A DNA stretch of 64,000 nucleotides. Origin: Cyanoderma ruficeps (Eukaryota > Chordata > Aves > Passeriformes > Timaliidae). The stretch is from positions 3,015,485 through 3,079,484 of the forward strand of contig VZDJ01000301.1 of the NCBI GenBank assembly GCA_008694505.1. Reading direction: 5' to 3'. Each line of letters starts with the position of its first letter. Position 1 is the first letter of the stretch. A model generated the notes under the pieces. That model was given only the letters and a program-made list of their open reading frames with translations, did no database searches and was not told the DNA's origin. The translations under genes were made by a program, and so were the position numbers. This document shows, piece by piece, positions 15,101-27,100 of the stretch.

Positions 15101-18100
15101 AGAAGACATCTTACTTTTTTCATCCGCTCTACTAATTTTGCATTTTTTAGTGCAAAATTGTCACTGCTCAGTTTTCTTCTCAATTTTTGCATCCTGGCCA
15201 TCAAGCTGTCCAACACGTTTGAGTGGTCCCCACCCCTACCTCCCTTCTTGGTACTGACCCCTCTGATTCAGCTTTTCTGTTTACCACCACATTTATGGTT
15301 TCTTCTCTGTGAGTATTCTCCCTGCTGCAAGCCCTTAGATAGGCAAGTTGGGGGACAGGGCTGCCAGAGACAAGCAGTAATTGCTGCTGAGCTCCAAGCC
15401 TGCCTCCAAATATCAGGTTCAAATCCTGTGGAAGCTTTTGTCCATGCCTCTTGGATTTCTTCTATTCCTGGGCTTGTATTACTCCATCAGAGTTCTTTGC
15501 AGGGATCTTGCTGTGGCTAGTGGATGCTGCTCAGGAGAGACCAGAGCTGGCTGAAGCTGGAAACTCGCTTGTATCTGCAGTCTCAGCCAGGCTGGAGGCC
15601 ACCGAAGGGAAACGAGGAGGCTGGAACACAGCAGCTGCGCTGGTGATGTGTGCACAGCCGGGGTCTGACACGGCGCGGCCGTCCCCGCAGCTTGGGGTTT
15701 ATGGCCTCCTTTCTCTCCTCTGCACGCTCTCTTGTTCCCCAACTTCCCTTCATTCCTAGGACATGACTCTGTGATATAAAATACCCTCTAATTTCCTGAG
15801 CCGGGCTGGAACTCCCCGGAGAAGGCAGCATCTGCCTGCCTGTCCCTCACCCGCCTCTGCATCCATGTCCGAGGCTGCCAGCTGCTCCCGCCGGCAAGGC
15901 AGAGGGAGGGAAACTGGGAGCGTGGCGTCTTCCCAGGCCGTGGGGAGAGGGTCTGGGCTCCAAAGGAGGAGCTGGTGGGAGGGTAGGGATGGAGCCAGGG
16001 TTGGAGCTGGGTTTCCTTTGCTTCTTTCCCTGCTGCCGGGGTTGTCCCTTCCCCTCCCCCAGCTGTATGGGAGCAGATGTGCTGTTTGTGTCAGCGCTTG
16101 GCAGCCCCCTCCGCACACCCCAGCCGGGCTCCTGCGCAGCCGGAGCCTTGTCCCCTCCTCCTCTTCCTCCTCCTCCTCCCCCCGGCTTGGCCCCGTGTCA
16201 CTGGGGATGGCGGTGGAATCATCCGCCCACTCGGCCTGCCTCCCCTGTAACCCTCCCTCCTTCCTCCCTCCCGCAGGTCTCTTTGTTGGAAAATTCAAGG
16301 CAGATGAGTGCCGGGGAGCGCTGGGCCTGCGGGCCAGGCGCTGAGCTGCAGCTTGGCCTCGGCATGTCTGCTGGCCCCAGGATGGGAAGGGGGCCGGTGA
16401 GTGCCCGGCTGCAGGGCAATTCTCTGGGCAGGGCAGCAGCACCGAGGGTCCTGGACTCACACTTGCCTGGGCAAAGCTCGGGTTGTCTCCACATTAAAGG
16501 GTTTTTTCCTGGCCACCATTCTTAGCCATGTTGCACCCAGCCCCCAGGAGGACGTTGGAACATTCAAAACCTGACAGTAAACTCAAAGCAGTCCCTCTGA
16601 AATCAGCCTTAGGCAGATGTTTTCCCTGGCTTCTGGTAAAAGGAATGGCTTGGTGCGAACCGAGGGAGCTTGAACTCCTTCTGGGTCTGCTCTTTCAGGA
16701 TTTCCGGGCTCACACCCTATCAGGTGGGGGCTGTTCCCAGCACATTCACAGGATGGTTTTCTCTGCCAGCACATCCGCGGGACAGTTTCATCTCATGGCT
16801 GCCTCCCCGTTCAAGCGCGGAGCAGAAACGTGGCACTGCTCACAGCTCCCCCAGAGGCTGCTCGCTCAGTGGCTTCTGACGTGTGAACCTGCGGTCGTGT
16901 CCGTGCGAGAAGTGTGACTGGAAGAGTGGTGAGAGGTGGGAGGAGGAAGGCTGCAGCTAGGACTGAGGCTGGAAAGGAATGGAGGAGGAAGGCTGCCGTT
17001 CAGGCTGAGGCTGGAAAGGAATGCAGGGCACGAATAGCTGGGATGGTGTGAGGGGTGACAGATGTGAGCAGCGCTGCAGAGATATTCCTGCTCGGCATGT
17101 GCCTGACTCCAGCACTATCAGTTTTTGCTCTGTAGAGTCTAAATATATAAGCCATTGTGCTCTGGCATCTGGGTGATAAATAGTGATAAATAATGTAGTG
17201 GCTGGGAAAGGAGGGAGAAAACTGCTCCGGGGTGGAGCTGACCCCTGGGATGTCTGGGGCAGCCGCAGGGTAATAAGAGTGAGGAGGGACCAGCTCTCAG
17301 GACAGAGGGAGCTTGTTCTCCATCAGGCATTGCAGCTGAGGCTGAATGGGTGCGTCTTGGGGTTGGTTTCCTCTGTCCCCACTGAAAGTGGAATAGTTGA
17401 CTTGTGCTGAGCAGTTGGTCACCTTGACCCAGCAAATATATCACCCTGTCCCTTCACCCACAGGCAGGGCTCTGTGTCCCTGAGCAGGCGGCATGTAGCA
17501 CTGAAAATTGGCTCTGCCTGAAGTTCTCTCTAGGAATTGGATGCAGTCCAGGCTGCTGGCGACAGTATGAATGGATGCTAGTGCAGCCAGGGCAGGGTGT
17601 ATGTGTGTGTGCACTTGGAAGTGAGAAGATGACAACTTGCCTGCCTTGGAAAGGGCTGGTATGGGCACCAAAGAGGGTGGGTCCCATGGAGACTGCCTGT
17701 ATTTGACATTCATCTGGGCTGCAGGGGCTTTGGGCAGAGGCTGGCACAGAACACGCCAAAGAAGCATTAAGATAGCAGGATTTTAATCCATCGTCACTGC
17801 TCCTTTCCTGCTTTTCCTGCTTCTCCATCTGTGCAAGAGGAATTAGCACACATCCTGGGAGTGGATTAGACTGCTCAAACCATGACCTCCTCATCTGTGC
17901 CTTCTGGGGCTGGGTAGCCTTTGTGCAGTCCCTTTGCTGCCTCTCCAGTTTTGTCAGGGATTGTGAGTGCCAGCTGCCAGCAAGGGCCTGGTGACGTGCT
18001 GCCTTTCACCCCGTGGGACAGCCCTTTGCTGAGCGTGTGTGACACCGGTGCAACCAGTGGGGCTGGCAGGGTGGAGCGAGCCTGCTCCCCAGGTCTGGGC

Positions 18101-21100
18101 TTCCAGCACTGTTCATTTGCTTTTTGCTGATGCCTTGTGAGTGTTGGCAAGCCTTGTGTGCTGTTTTTGGGGACAGTTGTTGGCACACCAGGGAGCCCAG
18201 CCAGGAGCCCAGAGCACCTGTTTCTCCAAGTCCCAGCGTGCTGTGACTTGATGGCACTCTGGGGCAACAGGCCACAGCTTTGTGTGCCACCTTTGAATCC
18301 TCCTTGGTTGTCCAGGAGTTGGGGACTGGTTTGGGGACTATTCAGAGCTGTTGATAGGATTGCAGTTCTGAGTAGTGTTAGATACTTACAATCTACTTAC
18401 TTTTAATACATAATTTCTCTTGGTTTCATATTTTTTACTTTGTTCTTTTTTGGACTTCTCTCCCCCAATAATTTATTCACTACTTAGTTGCTTCATGTTT
18501 TAAGCATAATATGTGTCAAGCTACCTTAGATATAGTTTGGAAGGGGGAACATAGTGTCACAAACTAATTGTAATATATCTTTGTATTAAATAAGAGTGCT
18601 TAAAATGTTGTCATTGGGTAGAAAAAGGAATGAGCTTGTTAAAGCCTATTTTGGTATTCGATTTATCAAAGATAGTAGTAATTGAATCTTCTGAATTTGC
18701 AGGTTCTTTCAATTGGAGATTCTCTGTGGAAAAAGTATTTAGGGGTCCAGTGATATTTAAAATTAAAAAAAACCAACTTTCTTTCTCCAAAGAAAACTGT
18801 TTTTTTTTCTTTTTTTTTACTCCTGGGAGAAAAGCAAAGTTCATGTACTGCTTCTTTCACTGTGAAGGCTGATAATAATGTAGCTGTTGGTGTAATGCAG
18901 GGACATGACATTATGGCACAACTATAAAGCTTGAAGAGATGTTGAAATATTGTGTATGTAATTAAGAAGCAACAGTATCATTTGGTAGGCAGCCTGTTTA
19001 ATGTATTTCACTTTCATCTATTAGAAAACTCTGGCGTAGTTTGTGATTCTTTCAGATCATTATAAAGAGGCTTAAATTATGTATTTCTTTAGAAATAAGC
19101 AAACTGGTAGAAATGTTTCTGCTGGAAGTACAATACAGCAGAAACAGTCTGTGAGGTTGCTGGAGTGTGTGGAAGAACTTCCTGATCCACTGGGTGAGGG
19201 AGCCAGCTGGAGAAGGCACGCACTGGACCTGTTGTTTGTGAACAGAGAAGAATTTGTGGGTGATGTGGTGGCTGAAGGCTATCTTGTGCATGCCAATCAC
19301 AACATTGTAAGAGTTTTAGATCTTCAGAGAAGTAAGGAGGGGGATCAGCAGAACTGCCACCTTGGACTTGCAGTGGGCAGACTTTGGCCTGATTAGGGAC
19401 TTGGTTGACAGAGTCCCTTGAGAGGCAGTCCTGAAGGGCAAAGGAGCCCAGGAAGGCTGGATATTCTTCAAGAAGGAAATTTAAAAGATGCAGGAGCAGG
19501 CTGTCCCTATCTGCTTGAAAGACAAGCCACTGGGGAAGAAGAATGGCCTGGCTGAGCAGAGAACTTTGGCTCAAACTCAGGAAAAAATAAAGTATTTTAC
19601 CTTTGGAAGAAGAGGGAGGCAACTCAGGACTGCTACAAGGATGTTGTGAGGTTATGCAGGAAGAACTGGAAGGGCCAAAGCCCAACTGGAACTGGCTACT
19701 CCTGTTAAAGACAATGAAAATGTTTTTACAAATAATGTCAGCAACAAAAGGAGGGCTAAGGAGAATGTCCATCCTTTATTGGATGTGGGGGGAAACAGTG
19801 ACAAAGGATGAGGAGATGGCTGGGGTACTTAATGTCTTCTTTGCCTCAGTGTTTAATAGCAAGATCAGCTGTTCTCAGGGTCCCCAGCCCTCTGAGCTAC
19901 GAGATGGGGACAGAGAGCAGAATGAAGTCCCTGTAATCCAAGAGGAAATGGTCAGCAGCCTGCTATGCCACTTAGACACACAAAACTCTGTGGGGTCAGA
20001 GGGGATCCACTCAGGGATACTGGGGGAACTGGTGGAAGTTCTCACTGAGTCACTCTGTCATTTACCAGCAGTCCTGGTCAACCAGGGAGATCCCAGGTGA
20101 TTGGAATTTGGCAAATGTGATGCCCATCTACAAGGAGGGCTAGAAAGAGAATCCGAGGGATCTACATGCCTGTCAGCCTGACCTCAGTGCCAGGGAAGGT
20201 CATGGGGCAGATTATCTTGAGTGCCATCATGGGGCATGTACAGAACAGCCAGGCAATCAGACCCAGCTGGCATGGGCTTTGGAAAGGCAGGTCCTGCTTG
20301 ACCTGCCTGATCTCCTGTGACAACGTCACAGGTAGTGGATGAAAGAAAGGCTGTGGTCGTTACCTACCTGGGCTTTCATAAAGCCTTTGACACAATTTCC
20401 CACAGCATTTTCTCCAGGAGAAAATGGCTGCTCATGGGCTTGGACAAGTGCACTGTTTCCTGGGTAGAAAACTGGATGGTTGGGCCCAGGAGGCTGTCAG
20501 GAATGGAGCTACATCAATTGGCTGCTCACAGTGGGGTTCCCTAGGGCTCAGTACTGGGGCCAGTCCTGTTTAATATCTTTATCAATGATCTGGTCATGGG
20601 GATCGAGGGTACAGTTAGTTCACAGATGACTAAGTTGGGTGGGAGTGTTGATGTGCTGGAGGGTGGGACGGCTCTGCAGAGGGATCTGTACAGTCTGGAT
20701 AGACAGGCCAAGGACAGTTGTATGAGGTTTGACAAAGCCAAGTGCTCAGTCCTGCACCTGGGTCACAACCCCACACAACTCTGCAGGCTAGGGGAAGGCA
20801 GCCTGGAAAGCTGCCTGATGGGAAAGGACCTGGGGGTACTGGTTGACAGTGATTGAACATGAGGCAGCATGTGCTCAAGGGGCCAAGAAAGTCAGTGGCA
20901 TTGTGGGTTGTGTCAGCAGTACTGTGGACAGCAGGACCAGGGCAGTGACTGTCCCCTGTACTTGGGGCTGGTGAGGTCACACCTTGAACCCTGTGTTCAG
21001 TTTTGGGCCCCTCACTACAAGACAGACATTGAGGTGGTGGAGCATGTCCAGAAAAGGGCAACAGAACTGGGGAAGGGTCTGGAGCCCAAGTCCTGTGAGG

Positions 21101-24100
21101 AGCAGCTGAGGGAGCTGGTGGTGTTTAGTCTGGAGAAAAGGAGGCTCAGGGGGGACCTCATCACTCTGTACAACTCCCTGAAAGGAGAGTGTATCTAGGT
21201 GGGGGTTGGTCTCTTCTCCCAAATAGGAAGCAACAGGACAAGAGGAAATTACCTCAAGTTGTGCCAGAGGAGGTTTAGATTGGACATTAGGAACATTTCT
21301 TCACCAAAACAGTCGAACATTGAAACAGGCTGCCCAGGGGAGTGGTGGAGTCACCATCCCTGAAGGTATTTAAAAGTTGTGTAGATGTGGCACTTGGGGA
21401 CATGGTTTGGTGGTGGCCTTGGCAGTTTTGGGTAATGGTTGGACTTAAATTGGATAATGGATGATCTTAAAGGTCTTTTCCAATCTAAATGATTTATGAT
21501 TCTATGATATGCACCTGAATTTTGGTTTTACTGATTAAAACGTGAACTGGGGAATGGAACAGCCACATGCACACAGAAAGGCTATTGTGTCTGGTTCCTC
21601 TTCAGTCTGCCAGTCATGGCTGTGGGCATAGGAACCTGTGGCTTGGCAGCAGGAGGGAGCTGCCAGTCCTCTCTTGCTCCGAACCTGGGCTGCCTGGTGT
21701 TGTGTGCAAATAGCCATCTGGGAAAGTCTCCTTTTACTTTCAAGTCCTGAACCCAGCTCTGACTGCCTCCTCTCCCCTCTGCAGGGTGGTGAAAGAAGAG
21801 ATCTCAGATGACAATGCCAAGCTTCCTTGCTTCAACGGCCGGGTGGTGTCATGGGTAAGCAAGCCCCTTGCCTTGGTATCTCTCAGCCTGTTTGTGCCCT
21901 CTCCGAAAAACACCATTTGGATGTGGAGTGCCAAGTAAGGCACAGGGACTACTCTGTACTGTTGGTGTGCTGGCTGCTCACAAAACTGATGAGCTGGATC
22001 CCCATCTCCAGTCCCTTGGCTGGAGAGGGGGCTCTGTGTTGCTGGGTTCCCTGTGCCAGGGAATATGTGGGATACCTCTATGCAGAGCTTATGGTAACTG
22101 ATGCCTAGCAGAGATCATGGTCGTGGCCTGTCCACAGCATAACCCCTGTGCCCCTATGGCAGGGTCAGCTTTCCAAGGAAAGTCCCACTCCAGTGACTGG
22201 CGCAAAGGCCTTAAGTGACTTTAGTGCTGGTGAAGCGGACTGGATTTGACTGCCCTGAAGACTAAAGGTACTGCCTGGGCAGCTGCAGGACAAGCTTTTC
22301 CCTCAGTACCATGCCATGCACACGCTCTGCTCCCTGCTCGCATGCTTCCCTCTGTCCCCACAGGGACCCTCCAACAGTGGGGGGAGAGTATCCACAGTAC
22401 ATCATCCAGTTTTCCCTCTGCTGAGCTGCAGTTTGTGCTGATGAGGGTGTGTGGATCTACACCAGGAGCAGAGCCAAGACTCAAGTGCCTTTTTCCAGAG
22501 GCCTCTAAGAAGACTCTGAACAGTAAAAATCCTCAGCAAATCAGGCTAGGTCAGACCTAATTCTGCTTCTGTCCCTGCACCAAACAGTGACACGGACAGG
22601 CAGGTACCCCACTGCCGACACAGCTGCCGCTGGGATTCCAGCCAGGGGAGCAGGGTACAGGCTGGAGCAGGGAGGAAAGGCTGTGCTGGGCTCCCGCACA
22701 AAGAGCCGCGGCCATACGCCTGCCGTCCTCCCTCTAGCGGTTATCCAAGGCCTTCGGAAAACAGCCTGTGTCCGGCTCTTGGCCACCACACATTCCTCTG
22801 CATCCATCCCGCTGCTGCTGCATCTGCCCCAAGATATCTCCCCACCCCACCCTTTCCAGCTGCTTTTTGCTTTCGCCTGTCCTAAGGGGAGTCCCAGAGC
22901 CTCTAAATCCATTCCAGTGCACCTTTTTTATCTGTGTGCTTTTCCTTGTGATCCATGTATCCGTGCAGCTGTTGGCTTTCCTTGTAGGAGCTCTCTGGTT
23001 GTTCAGTGTGAGTGGCACAGATCTGGTGTGGGTCTGTCTGGTGTGACCACCATGCTGCTACCCTGCTGGGCTGGATCCTTGCAGGGAACTTGTGCCCAGA
23101 GTGAGCATCAGTACCAGTCCTTGTGCATGAAGAGTAATGGCAGTCCCAGAGGCCTTTGTTCACTTGATGATCCCTTTTTCTACCTCTGCTGAGAGTCTCC
23201 TAGTCCATGTGTAGTTTGGGGACTGAGAGGGGAGCACTTTCTTTGCTGCTTCTGACAGACAGGCTGGGATGATGCTATTTTAGGAACTCAGTACTGATTT
23301 TAGCAACAGGGAAAGATGGGGGCTTGAATCCAAGTGAGTATTTCCTGACAGTGTAAGAGGCAGGAAAAGTGCAGGATGGTTATCAAAACCTTCCTGGGAG
23401 GAAATCCCAGCCTTGGGAGTGTTACAGGAAGATAGCATCAATCCTCCCTGCTTGGGAATACCCCCTCAACTCTCCTCACTGCTGTTTGACAGCTGCCTGT
23501 GGCTAGTTCCCTCTGTCCAGATCTACTTGCTTGACATTGCCTTGAGATTTTTTCAAGCATGATGTGTTAGAGGACTTTTCTCTAGGCAATGCTGGCCACT
23601 TTCAGCATCTTTTCTACCCTGTGCTCCCAGGCAGTGGCTACTAGAGTAGGGACGTGGCCCTTAGGGAGGGGGATGTGTCCTGGGAAGACAAGTCACCAGG
23701 AAGGTGCCAGGAGCAGAGCCAGGCATGTGGCTGGGGCTTGCTGGAGGGAGAGAAGCTGACCTGAGCGTGAGACAAGAGCTGGTTAGACAGTTTTGAGAGC
23801 AGGAGCCGTTGGGCTTGTCCTGGGGCTTGTGGGACGGGTTCTGCAGCTTTTGACACCTGAGGCTGCTCTCTGCCCTGTCTGCTGCTTTGGCTCCAGCTTT
23901 TCCAAGGCTGCCCTGTCTTCCGTGCCCCAGCTACATCGCTGTTTCTGTTACCAATGTTACTGGCAGTAGATCTCCATCTGCTACACTAATGATGATCCGT
24001 GGGGTCCATCCCCCCCTTATGAGGGTTTCCCCAGTTCCTGAAGGTGGTCAGGGCACAGGTCTTTCATCAGTGATGCTGTGAAGCACTCAAGACCTGTATA

Positions 24101-27100
24101 AATGGGCTGTGCTTCTAGCATCTGAGTTGGCATCTGCTCTTGGATCCATGCAGATGTGGTTCCCTCACCAGAAGGTAGTAGTGTTGCCTCTGAATTTACA
24201 TTGGGCATTATGGTTTGGACAGCAGCTACCATCTTTTTTTCCAGCTTATGTTTTATGTTTCTTCTGTCCTGAGCAACACTGGGTACTCCTCATCTGTTAG
24301 ATCCTTTCCGGGCCCTGGCACCTCTGCCCTGAAATTCCTGAATGCCTCTGTCAAGGAAGAGGCTTTTTGTTGCTTTCTTGCTTGACCATATTGGGATCAG
24401 CCAGGTCATTACAGCTTGAAAGTAAGGGAGGGTGCAAATCTGGACAAGGAGCAATGTTGGGGAACAGCTCATTTGGGCTATCCTCTGTTTCATTCACTGG
24501 TGAGCCCATGGCCCCTGGGAGAGTCTCCAGCTCATTCCCTGAGCTCTGAGATTGGTGATTTATGATAGAGCTAGAATCACGGTGTGTTGATGTGTATGGG
24601 CTGCCCCACAGTATGGCTGGTATAAAGAGTCTCTAGGGTTTAACCCTTTCTTGAATTTCTGCACTGGGGAATCTGTTGAGCATCCCAGAGATTGGCTGAA
24701 GGTTGTACTCAAGCCGATAAGCTGAACACAGCCTGCAAGTTTGAGAAGAACATATGAAAGCCAGAAAAAGAGCCTGTTTCAGGAGTCTTTTTCAAAGATA
24801 AAAAGCCTTGGCCCTGAGCTCTGTTACCCCCAGCTTCTGATGGTTGGGAAGGAGAAAGTCCTACTGGGTCCCACAGCTTGAAGGCAGAAGTGTAGAGGCT
24901 GCTAGAGCTGAGGAAAGGATTCACCTGTAACTGCCTTTTCCAGTGTGAGAACTGGGGGAATCCAGTCCCTGCTGCAGGATGTGTGCTAAAGGTTACCTGA
25001 GTGTGTGGTGTGGGTGTGCAGGTGATGTCAGAATGTCCAAGCATGTCTGTCACCCACCTGAGCCTCACTCCTGGATCAGGAATTCCTGAGCCACAAATAG
25101 CCAGTGTCTGGGAAGACGTCAGGGGGAAATGTTGCTGCACGCTTGGCCTGTTCCATACCTGCTCCCAGGCATCTGCTGTTGTCAACTGCCAGAAATGAGA
25201 TTCTGGGCCAGCCAGGCAGACTTTTGGCCAGCTCCTTTGGCCACTCTTATAAATGTTTTCTCAGTTTCCTTTTCTGTCTCTCATCCCTCCAGCTGGTGTC
25301 TGCAGAGGGTTCCCATTCAGATGCTGGCTCGGTCTGTGCCGATAACCAGACAGAGCTGCCACCCTCCATGGAGCGCACAGGAGGAATCGGAGACTCCAGG
25401 CCCCCCTCTTTCCAGTAAGTTACGTGGACATCTGTTCTGGTTTCCAATGGACACATGGTGCATTTGCTGTAATCCAGACCGGTATCCCAGACCAGGCTGG
25501 GACACTCTTACCCAAATTGTCAGGAATGACAGCCAGCAAGGGGGGAGAAGAGTGCGGCTGGGAGCAGATTTGAAGTGGAGCTGTGTTACTCAACAAACAA
25601 GGGCATGCTGAAAATAATGCAGGGGAGGAGCCAGCACAGCATTCCCAGTCCTTTGCCCTGCACTCATGGATGGGCTGTTGTTGTTCCTGTCCCTCAAGAA
25701 GGAGACAGTTGATGGCTGGAACCTTGTGTTTGTCAGAACAGAGGCAGAGAGAGCCTTGTCAAGTTGTTCCCTGTTGAACATGTTTGTTGCTTTTATTTCA
25801 TCACAGCCCTAACACTGGGGGTAGTCGGGAAAACTTGGACAATGAGACAGAGACAGACTCGGTGGTGTCATCGCAGAGGGAGCGACCTCGTCGGACAGAT
25901 GGGCCTGAGCATGGTGAGTGTTGATAACATGGTGAGACCTCTGCAAGGGCATGGCTGAGGCATGGTGGCAGCACCAGCTCCAGGCCTGGGGCAGCTTTCT
26001 CTGCTTTCTCAGAACCTTCCCAGCTCAAAAGGGCTATTCTATGGCTTTTAGAAGGGCCATAGCCTCACATTGGAGGCAGGAGCTAACACCTGTGTTACAT
26101 CAGAGCTTGATGTTGAGCCCTTTGGGGTCAAAGGAGGTATCTCCTGTAGAAGCCCCAAGAAGGAGATAGTTGCGCCTCTGTCTTCTTCGCTGAGAAGCAG
26201 AGTGAGCTTTAGCCTTGTCACTTGGGCTGCTTCTTGCTCTACCAAAGAAACAGCTGCAAGTTTTCCACAAGTTTAGCAGCATAGTTCCTACTGGCCCATC
26301 AGCCTCTTCCCCCTCCCGTAGTGATAGAAGAGGTATCCCATAGGAGATGGATCTGATCCCAGGGTGGACTGGGAGTTAATGTGGCACTAGATGGGATTGA
26401 CTGGTGGCCAGATTTGTTCTGAGGAGGTTGCCATGAGCCCTGCATAGGGGAAGGGTTTATCTCAAGCCCACCGAGCCTTGTCTTTTCACAGCACCCAGGG
26501 TGAATGGGACAGTGAAGGGAGAGCGGCGCCGAGACCTGGGTGGATACGAGAGCTCCTCCACGCTCATGAGCAGCGAGCTGGAGACCACCAGCTTCTTCGA
26601 TTCAGATGAAGATGACTCCACCAGCAGGTGGGAGAGCTTTGGATCTTGGAGGAACACTAATTTCTCCCTGAGTCCCAGAACAAGAGATGCAGGGCACAGT
26701 AGTCCTGGGCTCAGACGTGCTTCTGTCTCACCCAGCAGACCCCTCTGCCATTGTCTGTCCCCCATGTGCATGTTCTCCCCTCTGCCCCTGCAGTCCTCTA
26801 TTCCCTATGCCATTTCCATGGCCCTCTTGCTGCCAGAGCCACCACTATGGCAGCAGAAGAGCTGACTCTTGCTTTTGCCTGCAGGTTTAGCAGTTCAACA
26901 GAGCAAAGCAGTGCTTCCCGTCTAATGAGAAGGCACAAGCGACGCCGACGGAAACAGAAGGCTCCACGCATTGAGCGGGTACCCAGGGAGGGGCTGGGTA
27001 TCCTGGGGAGGGCAGTGCAGGTCAGAGTGGGCTCTCAGGGATTCAGCTGGTTTTGCTGTGGGCGTGGCTTCAGATGAATGTCCAAGTGCTGAGACTTCAA

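Larger units (their letters stand above)
197..19089 (+). other. DVL3 intron 1, 5' part
   Basis: About 18.9 kb with no coding exon that I can support. The first few hundred bases are GC-rich and continue the promoter CpG island. The rest is ordinary unique intron DNA with short CR1 scraps, a G/T-rich tract, a GC-rich patch near 15750-16500 and a 42-bp tandem duplication, each listed separately. The long open frames on both strands here lack homology and splice support. Confidence 0.85.

Noticed and set aside
15400..15440. Possible tRNA B box (GGTTCAAATCC)
   Set aside because: The T-arm stem is only four good pairs, and no A box, anticodon arm or acceptor stem can be placed upstream.
19089..19772. 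227-codon open frame on the minus strand at the CR1 start
   Set aside because: It is an antisense shadow of CR1 endonuclease and RT coding sequence on the + strand.
22587..23192. 201-codon open frame in DVL3 intron 2
   Set aside because: Low-complexity composition, no domain, and no acceptor or donor pair that would keep the DVL3 frame.
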